Positions 15,188-23,650 of a stretch of DNA of 64,000 nt are shown one piece after another. The notes beneath the pieces were generated by a model. The model was not told the origin of the DNA and did no database searches. It saw only the letters and a list, made by a program, of their open reading frames with translations. Numbering within the stretch: position 1 is the stretch's first letter; each line of letters starts with the position of its first letter. Origin of the DNA: an uncultured Clostridia bacterium (GTDB taxonomy: Bacteria > Bacillota > Clostridia > Oscillospirales > Acutalibacteraceae); assembly GCA_944412445.1 (NCBI GenBank), contig CALYBJ010000003.1, positions 1 through 64,000 on the forward strand. The letters are read 5' to 3'. Both the position numbers and the translations under genes were made by a program.

Positions 15188-16681
15188 ATGAATGTTTACG
15201 GCGCGATAAAGGAATTGCTCAATTACGGTGAAAACCGCAGGCTTTTTGCCCCTGAGGACAGAATTTACTGTCAGAATCTTCTTCTGGATATTATGAAGCT
15301 TGACGGCATGGAGGAGGCTGAAACCGACGGAAAGCACGATTTGCAGTCTATACTGAAAACGCTTCTTGACTATGCCTGTCAGCAGGGAATTATTGAGGAC
15401 AGCATTACATACAGGGATTTATTCGATACGAAAATCATGAACTGTCTTATGCCCAGACCCGGAGAGGTTATAAGCAATTTTAAAAAGTATTACAAGGAAA
15501 GCCCCGAAAGAGCTACCGATTACTATTATGATTTAAGCAGAGCTTCGGATTATATCCGCACCTACAGAATCAAAAACGATATGAAGTGGCTGGCTGACAC
15601 ACCCTACGGCAAAATGGATATTACAATAAATCTTTCAAAGCCGGAAAAGGATCCCAAGGCCATAGCCGCCGCGGCGAAAATGAAGTCGGCTTCATATCCC
15701 AAATGTATGCTCTGCAAGGAGAACGAGGGCTACGCCGGAAGAATAAATCATCCCGCAAGAGAAAACCACAGAATCATTCCCATAACCGTTGACGGCAAGG
15801 CCTGGTTTTTGCAGTATTCACCCTATGTTTACTACAACGAGCACTGCATAGTTTTCAGCGGCGAGCATCATCCCATGAAGATAGACCGCAGCGCGTTTAA
15901 AAAGCTTTTTGATATAGTAAAATTCCTGCCTCATTACTTTGTAGGCTCCAATGCGGATCTTCCCATTGTAGGAGGCTCCATACTTTCTCACGAGCATTTC
16001 CAGGGAGGACATTACGAGTTTGCAATGGCAAAGGCTCCCGTTGAGGAAAATGTAACATTCGAGGGCTTCGGCGATGTAAAAGCGGGAATAGTAAAATGGC
16101 CTATGACGGTTATAAGGCTGGCTTCGGAAAATACGGACAGAATAGTTGATTTGGCTGATAAAATTCTTACAGCATGGAGAGGCTATACGGACGAAGAGGC
16201 GTTTATATTTGCCGAAACCGACGGAACGCCTCACAACACCATTACTCCCATTGCAAGAAAAAGAGGAGACGAATTCCAGCTTGATCTTGTTCTCAGGAAC
16301 AATATTACAACCGAAGAATATCCCGACGGCGTATATCATCCACATCCCGAATACCATCATATAAAGAAAGAAAATATCGGACTTATTGAGGTTATGGGAC
16401 TTGCCGTTCTTCCTGCCAGACTTAAAAAGGAAATGGAAGACTTAGGAAACGCCATTGTAAAGGGCGAGGATATAAGAAACAGCGAAGAGCTTAAAAAGCA
16501 TTACGACTGGGCTGAGGAAATTAAGAAAAAATACTCTGATATCAATAAGTATAATGTAGAAGATATTTTAAAGAGTGAAATCGGCATAGTATATTCCGCC
16601 ATTCTTGAGCAGTGCGGCGTTTACAAGCGCACAGAGGAGGGCAGAAAACAGCTTCTTAAATTTATTTCTACAGTTAAATAA
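15188..16681 (+). CDS. galT: UDP-glucose--hexose-1-phosphate uridylyltransferase, GalT type 2
   Basis: A 497-residue enzyme of the Leloir pathway that moves UMP between UDP-glucose and galactose-1-phosphate. Length and sequence match the Gram-positive type 2 GalT rather than the shorter E. coli type. The active-site region is SILSHEHFQGGHYEFAM near residue 270, and DGTPHNTITPIARKRG near 345 is also conserved. AAGGGAG sits before ATG. It is a single-gene unit with its own terminator; no galK or galE is next to it. With the GH36 alpha-galactosidase at 58 kb it would feed galactose into glycolysis or UDP-sugars. Confidence 0.93.
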   Translation: MNVYGAIKELLNYGENRRLFAPEDRIYCQNLLLDIMKLDGMEEAETDGKHDLQSILKTLLDYACQQGIIEDSITYRDLFDTKIMNCLMPRPGEVISNFKKYYKESPERATDYYYDLSRASDYIRTYRIKNDMKWLADTPYGKMDITINLSKPEKDPKAIAAAAKMKSASYPKCMLCKENEGYAGRINHPARENHRIIPITVDGKAWFLQYSPYVYYNEHCIVFSGEHHPMKIDRSAFKKLFDIVKFLPHYFVGSNADLPIVGGSILSHEHFQGGHYEFAMAKAPVEENVTFEGFGDVKAGIVKWPMTVIRLASENTDRIVDLADKILTAWRGYTDEEAFIFAETDGTPHNTITPIARKRGDEFQLDLVLRNNITTEEYPDGVYHPHPEYHHIKKENIGLIEVMGLAVLPARLKKEMEDLGNAIVKGEDIRNSEELKKHYDWAEEIKKKYSDINKYNVEDILKSEIGIVYSAILEQCGVYKRTEEGRKQLLKFISTVK

Positions 16682-16686
16682 TAAAA

Positions 16687-16716
16687 TGCAGCCTGTTTTT
16701 GCAGGCTGTTTTTTTA
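16687..16716. terminator. Shared terminator between galT and the FAD/Rieske gene
   Basis: AGCCTG (16690-16695) pairs with CAGGCT (16702-16707) and a seven-T run follows. The stop codon of the convergent minus-strand gene (16714-16716) lies at the end of this T run, so the two genes are packed tail to tail. Confidence 0.8.
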
Positions 16717-18018
16717 TTTGAGCTTGGTTTTTAAATTTTTCTGAGATGGATTGTCTAAAATGACGCCGTTTTCTGAAAACCTTGAGCCGTGGCAGGGACA
16801 GTCCCATGTTTTTTCGTATTTGTTCCATTTTAGGGCGCAGCCTAAATGAGGACATCTTTTTCCGGGGGTCAGAAGATTGATTCCGGCTTCAAAGATATTT
16901 GCAAAAAGCCGTGGCTTTAAAATGCTTCTTGATGGACGGAAAACTTCGGTGTTTTCGTTTTTTACTCCCATAATCTCGTCGCATAAAATATCAGCCGCCG
17001 CCATTGAAGTGGTCATGCCCCATTTGTTAAAGCCGGCTGCCGTATAAATATCGGGAGTCAACAGAGAATATCTCCCTATATACGGGATATCGTCAAGGGT
17101 TATGCAGTCCTGAGCCGCCCATGCGTATTTTTCCTTTAAAGAGGGATAATATTTTTTCGCGAAGGCTCTTATTTCATCAAAGCCGCCGCCCTTTTTTCCC
17201 GTTCTGTGGTCGCCGCCGCCTATAAAAAGATAATTGCCGGCGTTTCTGAAGGACATTCCGTTCATGGCTTCGTCAACGTACATTCCCCCTATATCAGGCC
17301 CGTTTTCATAGGCTGTTATATAGGAGCGGTGCTGATACATTTTCAAAGAGTACAGTCCGTACCTGTTTATAAAGGGAAAATGAGTGGTAATTATTATTTT
17401 TTCCGCCGTAATTTCTCCCTTGTCCGTTATGACGGTATGCCCTTTTATTTTTTTTGCAAAGGTGTTTTCGCAGATATTGAGGTTTTCAGATATTCCGTAT
17501 GCGAATTTTAAGGGGTTAAACTGTCCCTGACAGGGAAATTTCAGCGCCGCCGCAATGTTAAAGGGAAGATTTACTGTTTTTTCAACCTGACTTTCAAAGC
17601 CTAATTTTAAAAGCGCCTGAGCCTCGTCCTCAATGACTTTCGCATTGTCAAGGGAGTATACATAGGCGTCCTTTTCCTGAAAATCACACTGATTTTTCAT
17701 GCAAAGCTCTTTCATTTCCTCAAAGGCTTTCATGTTGGCGTTTAAATACATCAGCGCCTTTTCATATCCGCCGCCTTTCATAAGCTTATTGTATATAAGT
17801 CCGTGCTGAAAGGTTATTTTGGCGGAGGTGTTTTTTGTGTTGCCGCCGCAAATCTTTTCTTTTTCAATCAGAATATAATCTATTCCCTGTTTGTGAAGCT
17901 TATATGCGCATAAAAGCCCTGCCAAACCGCCGCCGATTATCAGCACATTTGTTTTTTCGTTTCCCTCAAGGCTTTTGTATTTTCTTTTATAAGAAATATC
18001 CGTCCATAGAGAAATCAT
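16714..18018 (-). CDS. FAD-dependent oxidoreductase with C-terminal Rieske [2Fe-2S] domain
   Basis: A 434-residue fusion. Residues 1-370 are a DAO-type flavoprotein: the dinucleotide-binding GGGLAGLLCAYKLHKQG near 29, GGNTKNTSAKITFQHG near 60, and a second FAD contact with GFNKWGMTTSMAAADIL near 330. Residues about 385-430 hold a Rieske centre with both ligand boxes, CPHLGC and CPCHGS. This pairing is known from YhfW-like proteins of Bacillus and Clostridia. The electron donor and substrate are unknown. The start is followed by a 12-residue lead before the FAD domain, typical for the family. It is a lone minus-strand gene. Confidence 0.88.
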   Translation of the reverse strand: MISLWTDISYKRKYKSLEGNEKTNVLIIGGGLAGLLCAYKLHKQGIDYILIEKEKICGGNTKNTSAKITFQHGLIYNKLMKGGGYEKALMYLNANMKAFEEMKELCMKNQCDFQEKDAYVYSLDNAKVIEDEAQALLKLGFESQVEKTVNLPFNIAAALKFPCQGQFNPLKFAYGISENLNICENTFAKKIKGHTVITDKGEITAEKIIITTHFPFINRYGLYSLKMYQHRSYITAYENGPDIGGMYVDEAMNGMSFRNAGNYLFIGGGDHRTGKKGGGFDEIRAFAKKYYPSLKEKYAWAAQDCITLDDIPYIGRYSLLTPDIYTAAGFNKWGMTTSMAAADILCDEIMGVKNENTEVFRPSRSILKPRLFANIFEAGINLLTPGKRCPHLGCALKWNKYEKTWDCPCHGSRFSENGVILDNPSQKNLKTKLK

Positions 18019-18199
18019 TTTTTCACCTGATTTTATTTCTATTAATTGTGTTCTTAAAATATATTTTTTCCTTCTTATTTAAATTTATTTATGTTTTTAT
18101 TAAAATAATTAGTAGTATTTTAATGATATATATTTTTTTGATTGACAAAATAATATTAACATGATATAAATTAATTAAAAAGATAAGGTGAGTTATTTT

Positions 18200-20848
18200 A
18201 TGAAAACATTAAAAAACAAATGCTTATATATGTTTGTATTGATGCTTCTGGTTTTATCTTTTTCTGTTATGTGTAACGCATATTCTTATGAAGTGGAAAA
18301 TAATGGTTCAATCAGCAGTTCAACCTCTATTTCAGTAAATTCTGCTGTAACGGGCAATATATCGGATTACAATGATGACGATTATTACTCTTTCACACTT
18401 GCAAAAGACGGAGTTATAAGCATAAGCTTCAATCATGATCCAATCGAATCATCTTCTTCATATTGGAAGATACTTGTTGTTAATATAAATAATGATGAAT
18501 ATTATGAAGGAGAGGTTAAGGGACAAGATGTTTCCTTTGAATCATCTCAGATTGGTTTGCCTGCAGGTACATATTATGTAAAAATTCAGAACGGATCTTA
18601 TCTTTCAGATATGACATACCAATTTACAGTTAATTTCGAAGAGTCTGATTTTTGGGAAAAGGAGCATAATGGCGGATATAGTTCATCAACAAAAATTGAT
18701 GTTAATGAAAGTTATTACGGTTCCATCAATGATTACAACGATGATGATTATTATAGCTTTACATTGAGTTCAGACGGAGTTGTAAGTATAAGTTTCAATC
18801 ATGATCCGATAGAATCCTCTTCAACATATTGGGAAATAATTATTAGTAATATTAGCAGCGAGAATTATTTTGAGGGAAAAGTGCAGGGACAAGATATTTC
18901 CTATGAATCAACTCAGATTGGTTTGCCTGCAGGAACATATTATGTAAAAATTCAGAATGCATCATACTTGTCATCAAAAACATACGAGTTAAAGGTGAAT
19001 TTTGAATCGTCTAATGTTTGGGAAAAAGAGAGCAACGGCGCATATATGTCTTCAACGGAAATTGATGTAAATACAAGTTATTACGGCGCTATTGCGGACT
19101 ATGACGATTATGATTATTACAGCTTTACACTGAGCCAGGACGGAGTTATCAGCTTAAACTTCGGTCATGATCCGATAGAATCATCTTCAAAGTATTGGAA
19201 AATAACTGTCTGTAACCTTAACAGCGATATATATTTTGAAGAATCATTGGAGGGGACTGATATTGATTACTCTTCTCCTGAAATAGGTTTGCCTGCCGGT
19301 ACATATTATGTAATAGTTGACAGTTCAGCTTATATGTCATCGATTACATATGAGTTAAAGGTTAACTATTCTCAGTCCGATAAATGGGAAACTGAGTTTA
19401 ACGACAGTATGAGCAGTTCCGATTCTATAAACCTGGGAGCTTCATACAGCGGAGCTTTGATAAAAGAGTATAATGATGTTGATTATTTCAAATTCAGTAT
19501 TGACTCCGTACAGGATGTTCATGTTGTTTTTTCTACACAAAATATAGAGTCCGCCAGCTCTTTCTGGAACATAAAAATCAAAGATATTAATTCCCAGGAA
19601 TATCTCTCAGAGACCCTTAAAGGAGATATCCAGCGGGAAACTCTCAGCGTAAGCAATTTGGCGCCGGGAACATATTACCTTGTTGTTGATTCGGCAGGAT
19701 ATTGGACCTCCAACACATATTCGGTAAAGGTTTATACAGGAGATACGGAACCTGTTGAGCCTGAAGATCCCGGTCAGCCTGAGGAGCCCGGTCAGCCTGA
19801 GGAACCCGGTCAGCATGAGGATCCGGATGACTTTTCAGAAATAAGCGAAGATATGTTCCCATGTTATATCGCAATTGATGTTTACATAAAAAATTCAAAA
19901 GGTCTTGAAAATGTGCTTGTTGAATTAGTCCATAATCAGGAAGATATCATTGCAGAAATTACAGGCATGGGAAGCAAAACGCGCAAAGCGGGAAAAGGCT
20001 CCGGATCTATTAATTTTCTTGTCATATTTTTAGAGAACTGTGAACAGGATGATTATTATGTTGGAACTGTTGTTATAAAATTTGAAACAAAAGAAGATTT
20101 CGATAAATTGGAACTTCGCTCCAGGGATTACTCTTATACAAATGAAGATAAAATTCCGGAAGCTTATATGACCATAAGCCATATTTACGAAAAGGTGGCT
20201 GTTTTCCAGTCTTGCACTAATATGAGTTACTATTCATATACATGCAGCTGCGGAGAGGAATATATAACGGAACAGGTTATTCCTACCGGACATAAGATTG
20301 TTATAGATGAAGCTGTTGCTCCTACCGAGGATCAGCCCGGATACACAGAAGGAAAGCATTGCTCGGTATGCGGCGAGATAATTGTTCCTCAGGAGGAGAT
20401 TCCGCCGACAGGCAAGCCTGAACTTGACTCTACGGACAGTTCAGTAACAGTGGACAATAATTCAGGCGTAGTGGAAATAACCCAGATTACAAATATTGAC
20501 AATCTGACATATATCATTAACAGCAATGGTTCGCTGAATATTAGCATAAGTGATAAAAACGGAAACACTTACGGAAACAATGATGTGGTAAGCACCGGCA
20601 ATATTATCAATATTGTCAACAATAATAATATAACCGTAAATCAGTATATTGTTGTTGTTATGCTTGATGTTGACGGCGACGGCAAAATAACTGCCTCCGA
20701 CGCAAGAAGCGCTCTCAGAGCGGCTGCCGGACTTGAAAAACTGGCCGATTGTTATTTCACAGCAGCTGACGCTGATAAAAATTCAAGAATAACTGCTGCT
20801 GACGCAAGAAAGATTTTAAGAGTATCGGCTAAACTTGAAAATTATTGA
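18200..20848 (+). CDS. Secreted dockerin protein with four tandem PPC-like beta domains
   Basis: An 882-residue exported protein. Residues 1-29 form a signal peptide. Four tandem repeats follow (30-151, 152-273, 274-395 and 396-515); the first three are exactly 122 residues, begin with WEKE-like text and share DDYYSFTL, HDPIESSS and GLPAGTYYV, typical of pre-peptidase C-terminal-like beta sandwiches. A PEEPGQ-rich linker leads to an unassigned beta-rich region (about 555-680) and a cysteine pair motif (SCGEEYI ... CSVCGE). The last 62 residues are a type I dockerin with two Ca-binding segments, DVDGDGKITASDAR and DADKNSRITAADAR. ATG 18200 follows AGGTG; a GTG at 18188 overlaps it. It should dock on a cohesin encoded elsewhere. 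No enzyme domain is visible. Confidence 0.85.
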   Translation: MKTLKNKCLYMFVLMLLVLSFSVMCNAYSYEVENNGSISSSTSISVNSAVTGNISDYNDDDYYSFTLAKDGVISISFNHDPIESSSSYWKILVVNINNDEYYEGEVKGQDVSFESSQIGLPAGTYYVKIQNGSYLSDMTYQFTVNFEESDFWEKEHNGGYSSSTKIDVNESYYGSINDYNDDDYYSFTLSSDGVVSISFNHDPIESSSTYWEIIISNISSENYFEGKVQGQDISYESTQIGLPAGTYYVKIQNASYLSSKTYELKVNFESSNVWEKESNGAYMSSTEIDVNTSYYGAIADYDDYDYYSFTLSQDGVISLNFGHDPIESSSKYWKITVCNLNSDIYFEESLEGTDIDYSSPEIGLPAGTYYVIVDSSAYMSSITYELKVNYSQSDKWETEFNDSMSSSDSINLGASYSGALIKEYNDVDYFKFSIDSVQDVHVVFSTQNIESASSFWNIKIKDINSQEYLSETLKGDIQRETLSVSNLAPGTYYLVVDSAGYWTSNTYSVKVYTGDTEPVEPEDPGQPEEPGQPEEPGQHEDPDDFSEISEDMFPCYIAIDVYIKNSKGLENVLVELVHNQEDIIAEITGMGSKTRKAGKGSGSINFLVIFLENCEQDDYYVGTVVIKFETKEDFDKLELRSRDYSYTNEDKIPEAYMTISHIYEKVAVFQSCTNMSYYSYTCSCGEEYITEQVIPTGHKIVIDEAVAPTEDQPGYTEGKHCSVCGEIIVPQEEIPPTGKPELDSTDSSVTVDNNSGVVEITQITNIDNLTYIINSNGSLNISISDKNGNTYGNNDVVSTGNIINIVNNNNITVNQYIVVVMLDVDGDGKITASDARSALRAAAGLEKLADCYFTAADADKNSRITAADARKILRVSAKLENY
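18287..19744 (+). repeat. Four tandem 366-bp coding repeats
   Basis: Repeat starts at 18287, 18653, 19019 and 19385 are spaced by exactly 366 bases. Repeats 1 to 3 are close to each other in protein sequence and repeat 4 is diverged. The equal spacing points to duplication by recombination and shows no indels since. Confidence 0.85.
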
Positions 20849-20873
20849 TTGATTCAAATTTAATGGCATTAAA

Positions 20874-20904
20874 AACAGCGTATCGTTTCAACGGTACGCT
20901 GTTA
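20874..20904. terminator. Bidirectional hairpin terminator
   Basis: AACAGCGTA (20874-20882) pairs with TACGCTGTT (20895-20903) and the inner CGTT/AACG extends the stem. Flanking A-run at 20870 gives a T tract on the minus strand. It lies between the convergent dockerin and lipoprotein genes. Confidence 0.75.
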
Positions 20905-20913
20905 CTGTGTATG

Positions 20914-21219
20914 TCAGCGGTTATTCTCCTGCGCATCTCTTATGCCCTCTGCGATTCTTTCGTTTGCGTCGGCAGCGCCCTCCGCCGCTCTCTCCGCCGC
21001 GTCTCCTATTGCAGAATTTTCGCTTGTGGATTCGGGAGCGCCGCCCATTGCGGTTCTGTCTTCGCTTGTATCATCAGCAGGCTTTGTTGTTGCAGGGCTT
21101 GTTGTTGACTCTTTGGTTGTGGTTGTGGTCAGGGTGTCGCCCTTACTGTCGCCGCAGCCGGTAAAAAGCAGCATTAAAGATACTATTACCGCTATGATTA
21201 TTACCGATAATTTCTTCAT
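20914..21219 (-). CDS. Small low-complexity lipoprotein
   Basis: A 101-residue lipoprotein: basic start, hydrophobic helix and lipobox LLFTGC with Cys22 as the lipid site. The mature part is rich in Thr, Ser, Ala and acidic residues (TLTTTTTKESTTSPATTKPADD), then a helical region with AAERAAEGAADANERIAEG. No domain is recognised. The low-complexity text suggests a surface spacer or small envelope factor. It sits before YpeB on the same strand, which ends 70 bases upstream, so the two could share a transcript. Confidence 0.75.
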   Translation of the reverse strand: MKKLSVIIIAVIVSLMLLFTGCGDSKGDTLTTTTTKESTTSPATTKPADDTSEDRTAMGGAPESTSENSAIGDAAERAAEGAADANERIAEGIRDAQENNR

Positions 21220-21290
21220 TTCCTTTGCCGTTCCTTTCGGTTTTGTTGTTTTTTATTAAAAGCGGAAATCTTACATAAGGCTTTTAGCCT

Positions 21291-22646
21291 TTATTTTGTC
21301 AGAACGCCTCCGTCCCCGTACAAAAGCAGTAAAATCTCCGCTTCCTGTCCCGTTTCGGCGTCTATATACACAAGCACATCGCTGCCCTCTTTGTCGTGAC
21401 ATAAAAATTCGTATGAATATACTTCATTTCCGTCATCAGTGGGTATTATCGCCATTCTGCTGCTGTCGGCAGTCAGCGTTCTGCTGACATTCGCCCACGC
21501 CTCGTCTTTTGATATTTCCGCACTCTGAGATCCTCTGTCCCTGTGGTTCATAAGGTAATCTGCCGCGTCTGCCGAAACGATTTCACCTGTTTCAAGTGAT
21601 ACGCTTACCTTGATGAGATCGCCGTAGCAAATCACATCACCTAAAGTATATGCAAAATTCACTGTGCATATTCCGTCGTTATCCCAGTAATAACTGTCTT
21701 TCATTGAAATATATCCGCATTTTTCAAGATATTGCCTTGCTTTTTCAACGGCTTCCTCCTTGCTTATCTTTTCCTCACCCGCATACTTGTCCGAAAGCAG
21801 ATAATTAAGATAACCGCCTTTTTTCGTTACTGCCACGGTAACGCCGTCGCAGTAGAATATATACGACTCAAGATGCCCTTTTTCATCCTCTTTTTTTATA
21901 AGCTTGTTTTCTTCAATCCCCGAATATTTCGAAGCAAGGGTTTTTGCCTGACTTTCGGAAATTTCCTTTTCGCTTTTTAACATTTCCGATTCCTTTGACA
22001 TTACATTGTCGGAAAAGGGTCCGTCGTATATAAGGGTAGGATAGTCGGAAAAGGACTCTTCGGCGTCGGATATTGTGTCCGGATATGAAAGGGATAAGTC
22101 GCCGGTATCTTTAAGCTGCGAAAGGGATGAAACCGTGTCCTCAAACCGTATGTCTCCCGCATACATCACTTCTTCAATATAGCCTATCTGCCGGGACAAA
22201 ACGGAAGAATATTCATAAAGAGAGGTAATCTGCTGATAATCCTTATCGGTAAGCTCTTCTCCCGAGGATACCTTTTTATTTAATGACTGTATATAGTCGC
22301 TTGCCTGGGATAAAAATTTATTGATGTTGTAAAGCTGCGTCTCGCCGGAGGAAAGCTCGCTTAAACAGGTTTTCGCTCCTGCCGCCGCCTTTGCAAGAGA
22401 TACAGACAGTGAGGAAGTCATAGCTCTCGTGTTTACATACTGCATTTTTCTTAAATCAGTTTCAACGCTTGACAAATATTCCGAGAGAGATGAAATCGTT
22501 CTCTGCTGGGAAACGGACAGTCTTTTTTCGTATTCGGAAGCCTTTGCCGTCTGTGTTGCTCCCCATATAAAAAGCACCGCCGTCAGCGCTGTTATATATG
22601 ACGCAAGGCGTATTTTAAAACGCCTGCCGTGTTTTTTTTCGCTCAA
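21291..22646 (-). CDS. ypeB: Spore germination protein YpeB
   Basis: A 451-residue protein that in spores stabilises and localises the cortex-lytic enzyme SleB. It shows one N-terminal membrane helix (ASYITALTAVLFIWGATQ), a long helical region, and C-terminal PepSY-type repeats (for example KISKEEAVEKARQYLEKCGY and AEISKDEAWANVSRTL). Length is normal for the family. The start is a TTG with GGGAG nine bases upstream. The usual partner sleB is not beside it in this window, which is unusual since the pair is mostly an operon. It is the main sign that the host can sporulate. Confidence 0.88.
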   Translation of the reverse strand: MSEKKHGRRFKIRLASYITALTAVLFIWGATQTAKASEYEKRLSVSQQRTISSLSEYLSSVETDLRKMQYVNTRAMTSSLSVSLAKAAAGAKTCLSELSSGETQLYNINKFLSQASDYIQSLNKKVSSGEELTDKDYQQITSLYEYSSVLSRQIGYIEEVMYAGDIRFEDTVSSLSQLKDTGDLSLSYPDTISDAEESFSDYPTLIYDGPFSDNVMSKESEMLKSEKEISESQAKTLASKYSGIEENKLIKKEDEKGHLESYIFYCDGVTVAVTKKGGYLNYLLSDKYAGEEKISKEEAVEKARQYLEKCGYISMKDSYYWDNDGICTVNFAYTLGDVICYGDLIKVSVSLETGEIVSADAADYLMNHRDRGSQSAEISKDEAWANVSRTLTADSSRMAIIPTDDGNEVYSYEFLCHDKEGSDVLVYIDAETGQEAEILLLLYGDGGVLTK

Positions 22647-22844
22647 AAAAATCAGCTCCCATGAATCTTAACTTTCTGTGAAAATCTTCTTTTGTCATTA
22701 TTTTTTCAGAATTTTTTAAGAATATTCTGCGGCTATACTTTTAAATTTTCCGGCAAAAGGTGAAATTTTTTCAAAAAATATAATATTATTTTTGCAAAAC
22801 GGAAAAATAACTGCAAATTTGTGCATTTTGACGATAAAAGCCCA

Positions 22845-22872
22845 TTGACAAATATTCCAAAATAAATATAAT
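22845..22872 (+). promoter_or_regulatory. Sigma-A-type promoter for the SCP2 gene
   Basis: TTGACA at 22845-22850 and TATAAT at 22867-22872 with a 16-base spacer, both consensus. The first codon of the SCP2 gene lies 29 bases past the -10 box. This predicts strong constitutive expression. Confidence 0.75.
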
Positions 22873-22900
22873 TTGATTTAAAGAGAAAGGGATGATAGTT

Positions 22901-23437
22901 ATGACATTTATCGAAAAATTTGACGAGCTGAAAAAGAAATACGGAAAAATCGATGAGAAAAAGCTTACTGATAATTTCGCAGTACAGATTGAGATGACTG
23001 ACGATGACTGCGGAGGAATTTTTTATGTTGCATATATGAATTCACCTTTCGCTATCGAGCCGTATGACTATCATGATCACACTGCTGCCATTAAGGTTTC
23101 AAGCAAGGTTCTTGAAGATATTCTTTCCTGTAAGGCAGATCCCATGGATGAGTTTTTCGCAGGAAATCTTACTGTTGACGGAGATGTAGGTCATGCTCTT
23201 ATGCTTGTAGAGCTTATGAAAAAGGCTCCCAAGAAAAAAGCGGCTCCCAAAAAGGAAACAGCTAAAAAGGCTGAGGTTAAAGCTGAGCCCGTAAAGGCTG
23301 AGAAAAAGGCTGAGGTTAAGGCAGAGCCTGTTAAAGCCGAGAAAAAGGCCGAAGCTAAGGCTGAGCCTGTAAAGGCTGAAAAGAAGGCTGAAGCAAAAGC
23401 TGAGCCTGCTAAAAAGACAACTAAAAAATCAAAATAA
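22901..23437 (+). CDS. SCP2-like sterol-carrier domain protein with Lys/Ala/Glu-rich repeat tail
   Basis: A 178-residue protein in two parts. Residues 1-105 are an SCP2-type lipid-binding fold (EKFDELKKKYGKIDEKKL, then a beta sheet, and FFAGNLTVDGDVGHALMLVELM at the end). Residues 107-178 are a basic tail with four 13-residue repeats of KAE(V/A)KAEPVKAEK type starting at 23267. Such tails resemble those of histone H1-like and HU-like bacterial proteins and could bind nucleic acid or teichoic acid. ATG 22901 is chosen: AAAGG lies ten bases upstream while the ATG at 22892 is too close. A consensus promoter and a strong terminator make it a single-gene unit, likely abundant. Confidence 0.8.
   Translation: MTFIEKFDELKKKYGKIDEKKLTDNFAVQIEMTDDDCGGIFYVAYMNSPFAIEPYDYHDHTAAIKVSSKVLEDILSCKADPMDEFFAGNLTVDGDVGHALMLVELMKKAPKKKAAPKKETAKKAEVKAEPVKAEKKAEVKAEPVKAEKKAEAKAEPVKAEKKAEAKAEPAKKTTKKSK
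23267..23422 (+). repeat. Four 39-bp coding repeats (KAEVKAEPVKAEK units)
   Basis: Units start at about 23267, 23306, 23345 and 23384. The first three are nearly identical in protein; the last diverges into KKTT. Synonymous changes between units show that selection has kept the peptide rather than the DNA. Confidence 0.8.
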
Positions 23438-23466
23438 TAAAAGGATTTTCAAGGTTTAACCTTTAT

Positions 23467-23501
23467 AATATTCCCGTATTTTTTACGGGGATATTTTTTT
23501 T
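23467..23501 (+). terminator. Rho-independent terminator after the SCP2 gene
   Basis: AATATTCCCGTA (23467-23478) pairs with TACGGGGATATT (23484-23495) with one wobble and is followed by T7. Confidence 0.85.
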
Positions 23502-23650
23502 GATATGTAGAAGCGGAAAAAATTTATCTGTTAAATTTTTTGGTTATATTCATTATAAATACTTGAAATATTTGTGCAAATTCGGTATAATAATTTATTA
23601 TATTATGAGCTTTTATGGCTTTTGAATGTTTTCGGAGAGATTTTATATTT

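Noticed and set aside
15818..16360. 180-codon minus-strand open frame
   Set aside because: Shadow of galT in the opposite strand; the composition is Cys/Tyr-rich without any domain.
19750..19830. Short GC-rich direct repeats
   Set aside because: They encode a PEEPGQ linker within the dockerin protein, not an independent element.
20845..21259. Overlapping plus-strand frames of 87, 85 and 105 codons
   Set aside because: They lie opposite the lipoprotein gene, whose signal peptide and lipobox are clear. The Cys/Arg/Leu-rich texts are shadows.
23260..23430. Regular 39-bp repeats that could suggest a CRISPR array
   Set aside because: They are in-frame coding repeats with no unique spacers.
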